Below the pieces are notes generated by a model. The model did no database searches, was not told the DNA's origin, and worked only from the letters and a program-made list of their open reading frames with translations. From JBFXAN01 sp050184225 (lineage in GTDB: Bacteria > Chloroflexota > Dehalococcoidia > CAUJGQ01), in NCBI GenBank assembly GCA_050184225.1, contig JBFXAN010000001.1, forward strand, positions 113,797 through 177,796: DNA of 64,000 nt, in the 5' to 3' direction. Below are positions 50,394-60,013 of this stretch, in pieces. A program made the position numbers and the translations under genes. Position 1 is the stretch's first letter, and each line of letters begins with the position of its first letter.

Positions 50394-50828
50394 ATGAGCA
50401 ACGCAAAGCAAACGTTAACGGTGTCGCTCGATGAGCGGGCGCGGCGTCGTCTGGAGAAAGCTGCTGGCTTGCTGAATCTGTCTACTAGCGACTTCGTGAC
50501 GGAAGCCGCCGACGAGCGGGCGCGGGTCGTGCTGCTCAATTGGGCGGTCGCGGCCTATCGGGCGGGCGATCATACCTTTTCACAACTCGCCGCCGAGTCC
50601 GGACTCGCCGTGGAAGAGATCATGATGGCGATGAGCCGCGATGGCAATGTAACCGTACTTGATAACTTCCTAGATCGCTGTCGAACACTCGCAGAGACGT
50701 ATGACAATCCGGAGTTCCTGCGATTGGCAGAGCAGGCTGTCGCTCGCGTACGCGCTGAGGAGCACAGCGACGCAGCGCTGCAACGCGCCGTCGAGCAGGT
50801 TATGGCCGAGTTACGCCGCCGCGCATAG
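50394..50828 (+). CDS. Ribbon-helix-helix antitoxin partner of PIN-like toxin
   Basis: 144 aa from ATG 50394. LTVSLDERARRRLEKAAGLL is a ribbon-helix-helix start (strand, then helix), followed by NLSTSDFVTEAADERARVVL. The C-terminal half (TFSQLAAESGLAVEEIMMAM and onward) has a UPF0175-like helix-turn-helix look; this is not certain. It ends 4 bp from the stop of the permease on the other strand. The toxin-first order is known for PIN/UPF0175 pairs. Confidence 0.75.
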   Translation: MSNAKQTLTVSLDERARRRLEKAAGLLNLSTSDFVTEAADERARVVLLNWAVAAYRAGDHTFSQLAAESGLAVEEIMMAMSRDGNVTVLDNFLDRCRTLAETYDNPEFLRLAEQAVARVRAEEHSDAALQRAVEQVMAELRRRA

Positions 50829-50832
50829 CTCT

Positions 50833-53800
50833 CTACTCATAGCGCAGCGCCTCGGCGGGGGAGACGCGGCCGGCCTGCCAGGCGACGATCAGACCGCTGA
50901 TCAGGGCGGCGGTGTAGGCGGCGCCGGCGATCGCGACGATCTGGAGCCAGGGGATCACCAGCTGGAGCTCGCGGAAGTCGCGGCCGAGGAAGATGACGAC
51001 GTTGCGGGCGAGGATGAGGCCGACGACACCGCCGACGGTGATGCCGAGGATGGCGACAACGGAACCTTCGAGCAGGAAGGAGATCTGCACCATCCGCCGA
51101 GAGAAGCCGAGGGCGCGCAGCATGCCGATCTGCTGGCGGCGTTCGGCGACCGAGCGCATGCCGACGACGCCCAGGGCGGCGATGCCGGCGGCCAGCCCCA
51201 TGCCGAGGAAGCCACGGATCAGCGTGTCGAGCAGGCTGCGGACCGCGTGGCCGGTGCGCTCCTCGTCGCCGAGCACGCGGGCGCGGACGCCGTTCTCCGG
51301 GAAGGTGATCGGGATGCCGGTCGCGGCGGTGCGGAAGGAGACATCCTCGCGCACGGTCATGAAAAACTCGTTCTGCGGCTGCGCCGCCGCCGGGGTATCG
51401 GCCACCGCTGCCGCCGACGTAACCAGTCCGGCGGGTACGATCGAGCCGTCGGCGGTGACGCCGATCACCGTCAGCTTCTTGGCCGCGCCGCCACGCGGGT
51501 CGCGCATCCAGACCGTGGCCGGGTCGAAGTGGACGGTCGTGTCGCCCGCTTCCAGCGCCGCCTCCACCGCCGGCAGGCTGTCGACCTCGTTGCGCGAGGC
51601 GATCGTCAGGCCGGGATTGTCGCGCACCGCACGCCAGACCGATTCATCCGTCGGGTAGCTCGTTGCGCGGGCGAGCAAGGCGCCGCGTGAGATGCCGAGC
51701 ATGTCGCTGTCGGCCACGCGCAGCTCCATCGGCCGCCACGCTGCCGGTTCCTCGGCCGGCCAGAGTGTCTCGACCTGGTTGAGCGCCAGCGAGCCGATCG
51801 CGGTGAAGTCGTTCGGGCTGATGGCGTTGGATGTGGCGAGGCCGGCGCGGAAGTCCGACGGCGCCGTCGTGAAGTGGGCGCGGACATCGAAGCCGGCGCC
51901 GCCATCCTCGTCGACGTAGGCCGTCTCGGTCGAATGGAGCAGCGTGCTCGCCGCCACCATCGTCAGGAAGACGAGCGCGAACATCGCGGCGGTCAGTCCG
52001 GTGCGGAAGGGGTGGGTGAGCGGGAAGGCGACCGCCATCCGCGTCGCCGGGGCAAGCGCCCCAAAAGGACGGGCCAACGTCCGCACCGGGATCAGGAGCA
52101 CGTCAAGATTACGGCCCGCCGCCCAGACGAGCGCGAGCGCCATGGCGACGCCGGCCAGGACAAATCCGGCCGTCGCCGAGCGGATCACCGTGTCCGAGCG
52201 CACCCAGCGCGGCGCCTCTGGTGAGAGTGCGAAGAAGAGTGCGATCAGCGGCCCGGCCGTAGTAGCGACGAGCCGGTCGACGATCGCGGGCCGCGCGCCG
52301 AGCAGCAGGAGCACGGCCCGGATCGCGAAGGCGACGGCGAGCACCAGCAGCGAGGCGCCGCCGGCGAGGCGCGCTCCCGGTCCCGGCGCGACGAGCAGCA
52401 GCACGACACCCGCCGCTCCGCAGAGCAGGACGGGTCCCAGGCGCAGCAGCAGGCCGCCGTGGAACCAGATGCGTGAGGGTGGCCCCTGATCCGGGAGTCC
52501 GTGTATCGCGGCGATCACGTTGACACGGCTCACCTTCCAGGCGGCGAGCAGGACGGTGGCGAAGGTGACGAGGGCGCCGGCGCAGAAGGAGAGGAGAATC
52601 GCGGCGCCGCTCATCCGGCCCTGGACGGCGACGTCGAAGCGATCGAGCACGTTCTGGATCAGCTGGAGCACAAGCGCGCCCAGCCCGACTCCAAGTGTCA
52701 GGCCCACCAGCGCCGCCACCAGATCGTAGACCAGCCCCTCGACCGCGAACGCGGCGATCAGGTGGTGCCGCTGTGCCCCCACGGCCCGCGTCAGGCCCAT
52801 CTCCCTGCGCCGTTCCGCCGCGAGCATGACGAAGATCAGGAAGACGAGCAGCAGGCTGGCCGCGATCGAGAACAGACCGAGGATGAGAAAGACGGTCGTC
52901 ACGGCGGAGCCGTATTCGTTAGCAGCGGCGATCGCGCGTTGCTTGACGTCGATCACCGTCAACGGGGCGACGCGCTGGATCAGATCGTTGCCACGCAGAC
53001 CGGGGTCGCCGGCGAGCGCGTTCAGCACCCATCGGTATTGCGTCACGAGTTGCGTATCGGCGAGATGGTAGGCGAGTTCCGGCGTCGGCCGGCCGTCCCG
53101 CGCGGCCTCGCGCAGCGCGGCGACCCGGGCGCGGTCGGCAGGTCGGACCCGCGCCTCCAGCGCCCGGAGCTGACTCTGGCCGGACTCGGTGGCGAGCGAG
53201 CGGGCGATCCGCGCGGCGAGATCGGGATCGGTGAGGGCCAGCCGCAGCCGTCCCGTCACCGCGCGGCTGCGGGCGGCATCGCCGGAGCGGCCGGCGTTGG
53301 CGACGAGGATCTGATTGATCTGGTCCGGCCGGCCGAGCATGAATTGCACCGACGCCAGCGGCGCGATCAGCGCGGCGTTCACCCCGGCAAGGCCGGCATC
53401 GTTGACCACCGCCCGCACCCGCCAGGCCGCCACATTGCCTTCGGCGAAGGTCAGTTCCACCTGCTCGCCTGGCTCAACGCCGAGCAGGCGGGCAGCCTCG
53501 GCATTGGCGAGCACCTCTCCCGGTTCGAGCTGAGCGAGCGATACCGGTTGACCGTTACTCCTGAAACGGTCGAAGACCGGGGCGCCCGGCGGCAGACCAA
53601 TCACGTTGACCCCGGTTCGAGCGCGGCCGTCGGTAGGGCTGACCGCCGTCGCCTGCGCCTGTACTGCCGGTGTGATTGCGGCGATATCGCGATCGTCACC
53701 CACCTCGGCGACCAACTGGTCGTAGCGGGATTGAGGGAAGAAGGCGCCCGCTGCGAGATCGCCGCCGGCGAGGACGGCCCGCGGATCGCGCAACCCCGGC

Positions 53801-54111
53801 TCGCGCGCGGACGTGCCGGGGGAGACGAGCACCTCGTCCACCGGCCCGATGCCCCCGGCGACGACCGCGCGGATCGTCGCGGCCATCGTCTCGCCGGTAC
53901 CGATCGCCGTGGCGATCACGGCCGTGCTCGTCGTCAGCCCAGCGATGATCAGCGCGCTCCGCAGCCAGCGACGCGGCACCGCCCGCAGACCGAGGCGCAC
54001 CAGCAGCGGCCGTCGCCACGCCATCCAGCCGAGGAGCAGCAGGACAGTGGCAAGCATCGCGGCAGACGCGAGCGCCAGAAGGTTGGTGGGGACGCCGAAG
54101 AGTTGATTCAT
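50833..54111 (-). CDS. Giant FtsX-like (MacB-type) ABC permease
   Basis: 1092 aa from ATG 54111. Two FtsX domains: the first has membrane helices near residues 20 and 370-480 (with AERRREMGLTRAVGAQRHHL), and the second lies at the C-terminus (GMRSVAERRQQIGMLRALGF, then GVVGLILARNVVIFL and the PAEALRYE end). Between them are long external parts (RVRAVVNDAGLAGVNAALIA). Such permeases pair with a LolD/MacB-type ATPase to move lipids, peptides or signals across the envelope; none is adjacent. The 3' end is partly duplicated at 49785-49870. Confidence 0.88.
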   Translation of the reverse strand: MNQLFGVPTNLLALASAAMLATVLLLLGWMAWRRPLLVRLGLRAVPRRWLRSALIIAGLTTSTAVIATAIGTGETMAATIRAVVAGGIGPVDEVLVSPGTSAREPGLRDPRAVLAGGDLAAGAFFPQSRYDQLVAEVGDDRDIAAITPAVQAQATAVSPTDGRARTGVNVIGLPPGAPVFDRFRSNGQPVSLAQLEPGEVLANAEAARLLGVEPGEQVELTFAEGNVAAWRVRAVVNDAGLAGVNAALIAPLASVQFMLGRPDQINQILVANAGRSGDAARSRAVTGRLRLALTDPDLAARIARSLATESGQSQLRALEARVRPADRARVAALREAARDGRPTPELAYHLADTQLVTQYRWVLNALAGDPGLRGNDLIQRVAPLTVIDVKQRAIAAANEYGSAVTTVFLILGLFSIAASLLLVFLIFVMLAAERRREMGLTRAVGAQRHHLIAAFAVEGLVYDLVAALVGLTLGVGLGALVLQLIQNVLDRFDVAVQGRMSGAAILLSFCAGALVTFATVLLAAWKVSRVNVIAAIHGLPDQGPPSRIWFHGGLLLRLGPVLLCGAAGVVLLLVAPGPGARLAGGASLLVLAVAFAIRAVLLLLGARPAIVDRLVATTAGPLIALFFALSPEAPRWVRSDTVIRSATAGFVLAGVAMALALVWAAGRNLDVLLIPVRTLARPFGALAPATRMAVAFPLTHPFRTGLTAAMFALVFLTMVAASTLLHSTETAYVDEDGGAGFDVRAHFTTAPSDFRAGLATSNAISPNDFTAIGSLALNQVETLWPAEEPAAWRPMELRVADSDMLGISRGALLARATSYPTDESVWRAVRDNPGLTIASRNEVDSLPAVEAALEAGDTTVHFDPATVWMRDPRGGAAKKLTVIGVTADGSIVPAGLVTSAAAVADTPAAAQPQNEFFMTVREDVSFRTAATGIPITFPENGVRARVLGDEERTGHAVRSLLDTLIRGFLGMGLAAGIAALGVVGMRSVAERRQQIGMLRALGFSRRMVQISFLLEGSVVAILGITVGGVVGLILARNVVIFLGRDFRELQLVIPWLQIVAIAGAAYTAALISGLIVAWQAGRVSPAEALRYE

Positions 54112-54332
54112 CGAACCAGCAGGGCTGCAGGGCGACGCGCTGATACGACGGCTGTTCCTTATGGTAACGTCCGGCGACTGCTTGTCGATGCACGCGTGCT
54201 CCCGCGGTATCGACATCCGCCGCCGAACGCTACCCTTCGCCCAATCGAGATAGCAGTGGTCGGCGGCGACGGTGATGACCTCCGCGCAAGCGGTGGCCTG
54301 TGCACGTGCCGACGTTGATCCCGGCTGACGTG

Positions 54333-55022
54333 CTACGTCCCCTGCATCGCGGCCCAGAAGATCTCAGCCAGGCGACGATAGCCGCGACTGGTTGGGTGCA
54401 GTCCGTCCCGGCTGACGTAATTGCGCTGCTGGTCCCGCAGTTCGGTCCAACCGGAGTAAAGATCGACGAGCACAACATCGTGCGCGCTGACGCTGGCGGC
54501 GATCGCGTCGTTCCACCGCTGAACCTCGGCGCTCAGTTCCGCCCGGTCGCGATTGTCGAAGGCGGGGAGATACGTGAGGTCCGGGAGATTGGCGACGTAG
54601 ACGCGGGCCTGGGTCTGTTGTCGGAGCGTCGCCAGCATGATGTCCAGATCAACCTGATACGAGTCAAGCGTGACCCCGGCGGCAAGGTCGTTGACCGCCA
54701 GCCAGATCGTGACGACGCTCGGCTGAAGATCGACCGCGATCGGCAGCGACTGTTCGAGCGCCTGATGCATCCTCAGGCCGCTGACGCCGAGGTTGACGAG
54801 ATGCGTCCCGGCGGGCATCCGCGCGTGGAGCTGCGGAACCCAGCCGTCGCGGGCCGGATCGCGGGCGCCGGTGCCGACGCTGTCCGACGCGCCGATCGCG
54901 ACGTAGCGCGGTTGCGCCTGTTCGACGGCGCCCTGCTGCTCCTGTTCGGTGCAGCCGGCAACAACGAGCGCGAGGACGAAAATGAGCGCCCCAAAGAGGG
55001 AACGAGGTGCAGACTGTACCAT
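54333..55022 (-). CDS. SGNH/GDSL-family hydrolase lipoprotein
   Basis: 229 aa from ATG 55022. A signal peptide with lipobox (ALVVAGC at about residues 18-24) is followed by block I YVAIGASDSVGTGA (Ser in the GDS position), block III WLAVNDLAAG and block V DGLHPTSRGYRRLA with Asp and His, the SGNH catalytic set. It is an outward-facing esterase or lipase-like enzyme of unknown substrate. It lies between the giant permease and the ABC exporter on the opposite strand. Confidence 0.88.
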   Translation of the reverse strand: MVQSAPRSLFGALIFVLALVVAGCTEQEQQGAVEQAQPRYVAIGASDSVGTGARDPARDGWVPQLHARMPAGTHLVNLGVSGLRMHQALEQSLPIAVDLQPSVVTIWLAVNDLAAGVTLDSYQVDLDIMLATLRQQTQARVYVANLPDLTYLPAFDNRDRAELSAEVQRWNDAIAASVSAHDVVLVDLYSGWTELRDQQRNYVSRDGLHPTSRGYRRLAEIFWAAMQGT

Positions 55023-55204
55023 GAAGAACCGCTCAGGCGCGACGCGCGAAAACCACGGACATCTCGTACGTCCATCGTCCGGCGCACCGTGAGGCGCGTC
55101 AAGGTAATCCGGGGCGCCGATCAACCGCTTTCACTCGTCTGGACCGATCATCATCACCCGTTTGGGTCTGTTATCCTCTTCGTCCGGGTGTGACGCTCGC
55201 AACA

Positions 55205-56098
55205 ATGACTGTTTCGACCACTACACAAACAACTCGTTCGGCAGGTCTTTCCTCGCCGGTTGTCGAGGTCGAAGACCTACGCAAGTACTACGGGGAAGTC
55301 CGCGCCGTCGATGGCATCAGCTTCACGATCCAGCAGGGCGAGATCTTCGGACTGCTCGGCCACAATGGCGCCGGCAAGACCACGACAATCCGGATGCTCA
55401 CCGGCCGCACCCGCCCCACCGACGGCCATGCCCGCGTGGCCGGGTGCGATATCGTCGCTGATCGCGACAAGCTCAAGCCGTTGATCAACCTGGTCTTCGA
55501 GGAGCCGAACCTCTACGAGCGCATGTCCGGCCGGGAGACACTGCGCTTCTTCGCCGACCTCTACGACGCACCCGCCTCTCGTGTCGATGAATTGCTGGCG
55601 CTGGTCGATCTCCAGGAGGCGGCCGGTCGAAAGGTGAAAGCATACTCCTCAGGAATGAAACAGCGGCTGCTCGTGGCACGGGCGCTGATCAACCGGCCGC
55701 GCGTGCTCTTTCTCGACGAACCCACCCGCGGGCTGGACCCAGCCTCGGCGCGCGATATTCGCACCACGATCGCACGGCTCAGCGATGAAGGAATGACGGT
55801 CCTTCTGACAACCCACTACATGGAAGAGGCCGACGAGCTGTGCGACCGGGTCGCCTTCCTCAGTCAGGGCAGGCTCGTCGCGCTGGACACGCCGCGCGAG
55901 CTGAAGCTGAATCACGGCAGCCGGTCCGCGACCGTATTGCTGCACAACCGGCAGGAACACACGCTCAAGCTGGATAGCCCCGAGGATGCAGCCCGGCTCG
56001 ACCGATGGATGCGAGACGGCCAGGTACTCACGATCCACTCGCAGGAAGGCACCCTCGAAGACGTCTTCATCGCGCTCGCCGGCCGGGCGTTGGACTGA
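55205..56098 (+). CDS. ABC transporter ATP-binding protein (ABC-2 type)
   Basis: 297 aa from ATG 55205 (GTG 55190 is an alternative). Walker A GHNGAGKTTTIRML, signature YSSGMKQRLLVARAL, Walker B VLFLDEPTRGLDP and the switch His in LTTHYMEEADE are all intact. The C-terminal tail is the one common to drug/lipid ABC-2 exporters. It ends 11 bp before the permease gene, with which it forms an exporter. Confidence 0.95.
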   Translation: MTVSTTTQTTRSAGLSSPVVEVEDLRKYYGEVRAVDGISFTIQQGEIFGLLGHNGAGKTTTIRMLTGRTRPTDGHARVAGCDIVADRDKLKPLINLVFEEPNLYERMSGRETLRFFADLYDAPASRVDELLALVDLQEAAGRKVKAYSSGMKQRLLVARALINRPRVLFLDEPTRGLDPASARDIRTTIARLSDEGMTVLLTTHYMEEADELCDRVAFLSQGRLVALDTPRELKLNHGSRSATVLLHNRQEHTLKLDSPEDAARLDRWMRDGQVLTIHSQEGTLEDVFIALAGRALD

Positions 56099-56109
56099 GG
56101 CGGGCAGCG

Positions 56110-57201
56110 ATGCATCCAAGGATGATCTACGCCATCTTCCGGAAGGATCTCCGCGACGCCATTCGCGATGCGCGTATCCTCACGGCGCTGCTGCTGCCAA
56201 TCGGGATCGGGCTGATCTACAACTTCATCTTCGACGACAGCGAGTCGCGCCCGGACGCGACGGTCGCGGTTGCCTCGGTTGATGCGACAACGCTGCCGGA
56301 TGCCCTGCGCGCGGTCGCTGGCGACACCGTCGACCTGACCTTCACCCAGGCTTCGGACGCCGGCGAGGTCCGCCGTCTCGTGAGCGACGGGGACGCCGAC
56401 ATCGGGATCGCCCTGCCATCCGGGTTCGACGCGACGGTGCAAGCGGGCGAGCAGCCGGCCCTCGACGTGCTCCTCCCTGAATCGCCGGGACTTGGCGCCG
56501 ACTATGTCGCGGCGTCGCTCGATCAGGCGCTCCGGGCGATGGCCGGACAGCAACTGCCGGCCACGCTCCAAGTCGAGCAGATCCAAGATGAGGACGAGGG
56601 ATCGGCCAACATCATCGATGACCTGGGGTTGCGGCGGTGGATGGTCCTGCTCAGCATGATATTGCTGGTCGGTATGGTCAGCATCGTCGCGGTGCCGGTC
56701 ATTCTCACCGAGGAAACGGAGAAGCGGACGCTGGACGCGCTGACGATCATCGCATCCTACACCGATGTCGTGGCCGCAAAGGCACTGGTCGGCCTCGCCT
56801 ACCTGGCGATCACGGTGCCGGTGCTGCTACTGGCGACGCGGATTCGCCCGACAGATCTCGGTCTGTTCGTCGCCGTGATCCTCCTGTTCAGCGTAACCAT
56901 GATCGGCTTCGGGCTGCTCTTGGGCGGCTTGCTCCGCACGATGAGCCAACTCAACACCTGGTCCGGCATCGTCCTCCTGCTCGTGGTCTTCCCCGCCTTC
57001 TTCTTCACGCTTCCGTTTCCGGAACCGGTGACGACGGTACTGACTGCCGTCCCCTCCACTCAGGCCTTGCGGTTGGCCGGCAACGCCCTCAGCGGCACGG
57101 CCCTCTTCGAGAACGGCTGGCTCGCCTTCCCGATCATCGCCACATGGGGTGCTGCCGCGTATGCGATCTTGCTCTGGCGCCTCGCCCGGCGGGAGGCATA
57201 G
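56110..57201 (+). CDS. ABC-2 type permease (NatB-like)
   Basis: 363 aa from ATG 56110. One helix near the N-terminus (ARILTALLLPIGIGLIYNFI), a large outer domain of about 150 residues (DATVAVASVDATTLPDALRA), then five or so helices from WMVLLSMILLVGMVSIVAVP. LTEETEKRTLDALTI is the ABC-2 coupling-region motif. Similar to NatB and linearmycin-type exporters. Coupled to the ATPase gene upstream. Confidence 0.92.
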   Translation: MHPRMIYAIFRKDLRDAIRDARILTALLLPIGIGLIYNFIFDDSESRPDATVAVASVDATTLPDALRAVAGDTVDLTFTQASDAGEVRRLVSDGDADIGIALPSGFDATVQAGEQPALDVLLPESPGLGADYVAASLDQALRAMAGQQLPATLQVEQIQDEDEGSANIIDDLGLRRWMVLLSMILLVGMVSIVAVPVILTEETEKRTLDALTIIASYTDVVAAKALVGLAYLAITVPVLLLATRIRPTDLGLFVAVILLFSVTMIGFGLLLGGLLRTMSQLNTWSGIVLLLVVFPAFFFTLPFPEPVTTVLTAVPSTQALRLAGNALSGTALFENGWLAFPIIATWGAAAYAILLWRLARREA

Positions 57202-57232
57202 CGAGCCGGGTCCGGTCGCCATCGTTTCACCG

Positions 57233-57249
57233 ATCGGCCGCCGGCCGAT
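57233..57249 (+). terminator. Possible terminator hairpin
   Basis: ATCGGCC-GCC-GGCCGAT, a 7-bp stem with a 3-nt loop 31 bp after the exporter gene. No T-run follows. It separates the exporter from the oxidase cluster. Confidence 0.3.
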
Positions 57250-57413
57250 AGATGTCAGGTTCGTAACGGAATGCATCGCACGGTTGACATTCAGCGCCTG
57301 ACGGTTCAGAGTGTTGCCGTGGGTCGCCGCCAAACCGGCACGATCGATCGATGCCGGACACTGGCGCCGGACGCGAGTCAAGTCACCCCAGATCCAGCCA
57401 CAAAGGTAGGTGG

Positions 57414-58331
57414 ATGCTCGACCCCGTTTCTACCTCGGGCGAAGCGATCCGGGATCTCCTCATCATTGTTACGGTTATCGGGGCCATCGTCCTGGCGATC
57501 GTCGCCGGTATGGTCACGTTCTTTGGACTTCGCTACCGCGGCCGCCGTGGCGCCGCCGATCCACCGCCCACCTTCGGCAATTCCCGCCTCGAAGCCATCT
57601 GGTTTGTCATCCCGCTGATCATCGTCGTCGCGCTGTTCGGCTTGTCACTCAACGTCGCGGGAGAGGCAGACCCGGCGACCGACGGCCGTGAACCCGACCT
57701 GATCGTGATCGGCCACCAGTGGTGGTGGGAGGTGATCTATCCCGACTCCGGCGTCGTTTCAGCGAATGAGATTCACATCCCGGCGGGAACACGCCTGCTG
57801 ATGCAACTTGAATCGATCGACGTGATCCACGATTTCTGGGTGCCCGAGGTTGGCCCGAAGCGCGATGCGATCCCCGGCCATCCGAACAAGCTCTGGATCG
57901 AAGCGAACGAGCCGGGCACCTACCTCGGCGCCTGCGCCGAGTTCTGCGGCACGCAACACGCCTGGATGCGCCTGCGCGTGATCGCCCAACCACAGGAGGA
58001 GTTCGACGCCTGGCTTCAGGATCAAGCGCAACCGATCGCGCAACCGACGACCGCCGAGGCAAGACAGGGACAGCAGATCTTCGCCGGCCGGACCTGCGCG
58101 AGCTGCCACGCGGTCGAGGGCACCGCCCGCACACCGGATGTCGGGCCAAACCTGGCACATCTCGGCGATCGGGAGACGCTTGGCGCCGGTGTGATCGACA
58201 ACACGCGGGAGAATCTGACCCGCTGGCTCGACAATCCCCAGGCAATCAAACCCGGATCACTGATGCCAAACCTCAATCTGACCGAGGACGAAGTAGCGGC
58301 ACTGGTCGCGTACCTGGAGGGGCAGCCATGA
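57414..58331 (+). CDS. ctaC: Cytochrome c oxidase subunit II with fused cytochrome c (caa3 type)
   Basis: 305 aa from ATG 57414, without an obvious cleavable signal peptide. Two membrane helices, then the CuA domain: His139 (VIHDFWVPEVG) and C174, C178, H182, M185 in ACAEFCGTQHAWM. The C-terminus carries a cytochrome c domain with CASCH at 228-232 and an axial Met probably in SLMPNL. It accepts electrons for the oxidase directly. A TTGACA at 57284 may belong to the operon promoter. The stop overlaps the subunit I start. Confidence 0.96.
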   Translation: MLDPVSTSGEAIRDLLIIVTVIGAIVLAIVAGMVTFFGLRYRGRRGAADPPPTFGNSRLEAIWFVIPLIIVVALFGLSLNVAGEADPATDGREPDLIVIGHQWWWEVIYPDSGVVSANEIHIPAGTRLLMQLESIDVIHDFWVPEVGPKRDAIPGHPNKLWIEANEPGTYLGACAEFCGTQHAWMRLRVIAQPQEEFDAWLQDQAQPIAQPTTAEARQGQQIFAGRTCASCHAVEGTARTPDVGPNLAHLGDRETLGAGVIDNTRENLTRWLDNPQAIKPGSLMPNLNLTEDEVAALVAYLEGQP

Positions 58332-60013
58332 GCATGGCCCTGACGCCGGATCACGTGTCGCCGCTCGAGCGGGCCGCCGATCGCGGCGGGCTGCTCTCTT
58401 GGCTGACGACAGTGGACCACAAGCGCATCGGCATCATGTACATGGTGTCGGCGCTGGGGTTCTTCGTCGTCGGCGGCGTCATGGCCCTCCTGATGCGCAT
58501 CCAACTCGCCTGGCCGGAGCTCAGCTTCCTCAGCCCGGACACCTACAACGCCTTCTTTACCGTGCACGGCACGACGATGGTCTTCTTCTTCGGCATGCCG
58601 GTCCTGATCGGCGCGATGAACTACCTCATACCGCTCCAGATCGGCGCCCGTGATATGGCGTTCCCCCGGCTCAATGCCTTTGGGTTCTGGATCTTCCTCT
58701 TCAGCGGCGTCTTCTTCTACAGCAGCTTCTTCGCCGCCGGCGGTGGCCCCGCCACTGGTTGGTTCTCGTATGCACCGCTGAGCGAGCGGCCCTTCTCGCT
58801 CAACTACGGGGTCAACTACTGGGCGTTCGCCCTGATCACCACCGGTATCGGATCAATCACTGGCGGGATCAATATCATCGCCACGGTATTAGTGCTGCGT
58901 GCGCCCGGGATGACGATGCGCCGCCTGCCGCTGTTTACGTGGATGGGATTCATCACCGCTTTCCTGATCATCTCCGCCCTCGCCTTCCTCAACGCCGCAC
59001 TCCTGGCGCTGATGGTCGACCGCATCCTGCACGGCAACTACTTCAACCCGGCAACCGGCGGCTCGGCCGTGCTCTGGCAGCACATCTTCTGGGCGTTCGG
59101 CCACCCCGAGGTCTACATCCTCGTCCTGCCGGCCTTCGGCATGATCTCCGAGGCGGTCCAGGTCTTCTCGCGCAAACCGATCTTCGGCTACACCTTCGTC
59201 GCCATCTCGACGCTGCTGATCGCCTTGCTCTCGTTCACCGTCTGGGCGCACCACATGTTCGTCGTCGGGCTACCGGCGCCGGTGGACGCCATCTTCGGCC
59301 TCTCGTCGATGCTGATCGCGGTGCCCACCGGCGTGAAGATCCTGAATTGGACCGCGACGATGGCGAAGGGCGCGATCCGGTTCACCGTGTCGATGTGCTT
59401 CGTCATCGCCTTTCTGATCCAGTTCACCTTCGGCGGCATCACCGGCGTGATGTTCGCCGCCTACCCGCTCGACTGGCAGTTCACCGACAGCTACTTCGTC
59501 GTCGCCCACTTCCACTATGTGCTCGTCGGCGGCAGCGTCTTCGCCGTCTTCGCCGGCGCCTACCTGTGGTTCCCGAAGATCACCGGCCGGATGCTCTCGG
59601 AGCGGCTCGGCTATCTCCACTTCTGGCTCGCCGTGATCGGCTTCAACCTGCTCTTCTTCGTCCAGCACTTCCTCGGCATCATGGGCATGCCCCGCCGCGT
59701 CTACACCTACCCGGACCTGTCCGGTTGGGGCATTCTCAACCTGCTCTCATCGATCGGCGGCTTCATCTTCGGCCTCGCCGCGCTGGTCTTCCTGATCAAC
59801 ATCATCTACAGCCTGCGCCGGGGCCGGATCGCCGGTGACAACCCCTGGAACGCCTGGACGCTGGAGTGGGCGACGACCTCACCGCCGCCGGAAGACAACT
59901 TCGATCGGGTGCCGCCTGTCCGCAGCCGCCGGCCGCTCTGGGATCTGGCTCACCCGGAAGATCCGGATTGGCGGCGCGGGGCCGAGGCCGGTGGCGAGGT
60001 GGTGGCGCGATGA
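58328..60013 (+). CDS. ctaD: Cytochrome c oxidase subunit I
   Basis: 561 aa haem-copper subunit with 12 or more helices. WLTTVDHKRIGIMYM at the start, FTVHGTTMVFFFGMP (haem a His), FWAFGHPEVYILVLP (CuB His and the His-Tyr crosslink, D-channel Glu), WAHHMFVVG (two further CuB His) and VVAHFHYVLVGG (haem a and a3 His) are present. It reduces O2 to water and pumps protons. Overlaps subunit II by 4 bp and subunit III by 4 bp. Confidence 0.97.
   Translation: MSMALTPDHVSPLERAADRGGLLSWLTTVDHKRIGIMYMVSALGFFVVGGVMALLMRIQLAWPELSFLSPDTYNAFFTVHGTTMVFFFGMPVLIGAMNYLIPLQIGARDMAFPRLNAFGFWIFLFSGVFFYSSFFAAGGGPATGWFSYAPLSERPFSLNYGVNYWAFALITTGIGSITGGINIIATVLVLRAPGMTMRRLPLFTWMGFITAFLIISALAFLNAALLALMVDRILHGNYFNPATGGSAVLWQHIFWAFGHPEVYILVLPAFGMISEAVQVFSRKPIFGYTFVAISTLLIALLSFTVWAHHMFVVGLPAPVDAIFGLSSMLIAVPTGVKILNWTATMAKGAIRFTVSMCFVIAFLIQFTFGGITGVMFAAYPLDWQFTDSYFVVAHFHYVLVGGSVFAVFAGAYLWFPKITGRMLSERLGYLHFWLAVIGFNLLFFVQHFLGIMGMPRRVYTYPDLSGWGILNLLSSIGGFIFGLAALVFLINIIYSLRRGRIAGDNPWNAWTLEWATTSPPPEDNFDRVPPVRSRRPLWDLAHPEDPDWRRGAEAGGEVVAR

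Noticed and set aside
57284..57312. TTGACA with CAGAGT 17 bp downstream before the oxidase cluster
   Set aside because: The -35 box is perfect but the -10 match is poor; kept only as a remark in the subunit II entry.
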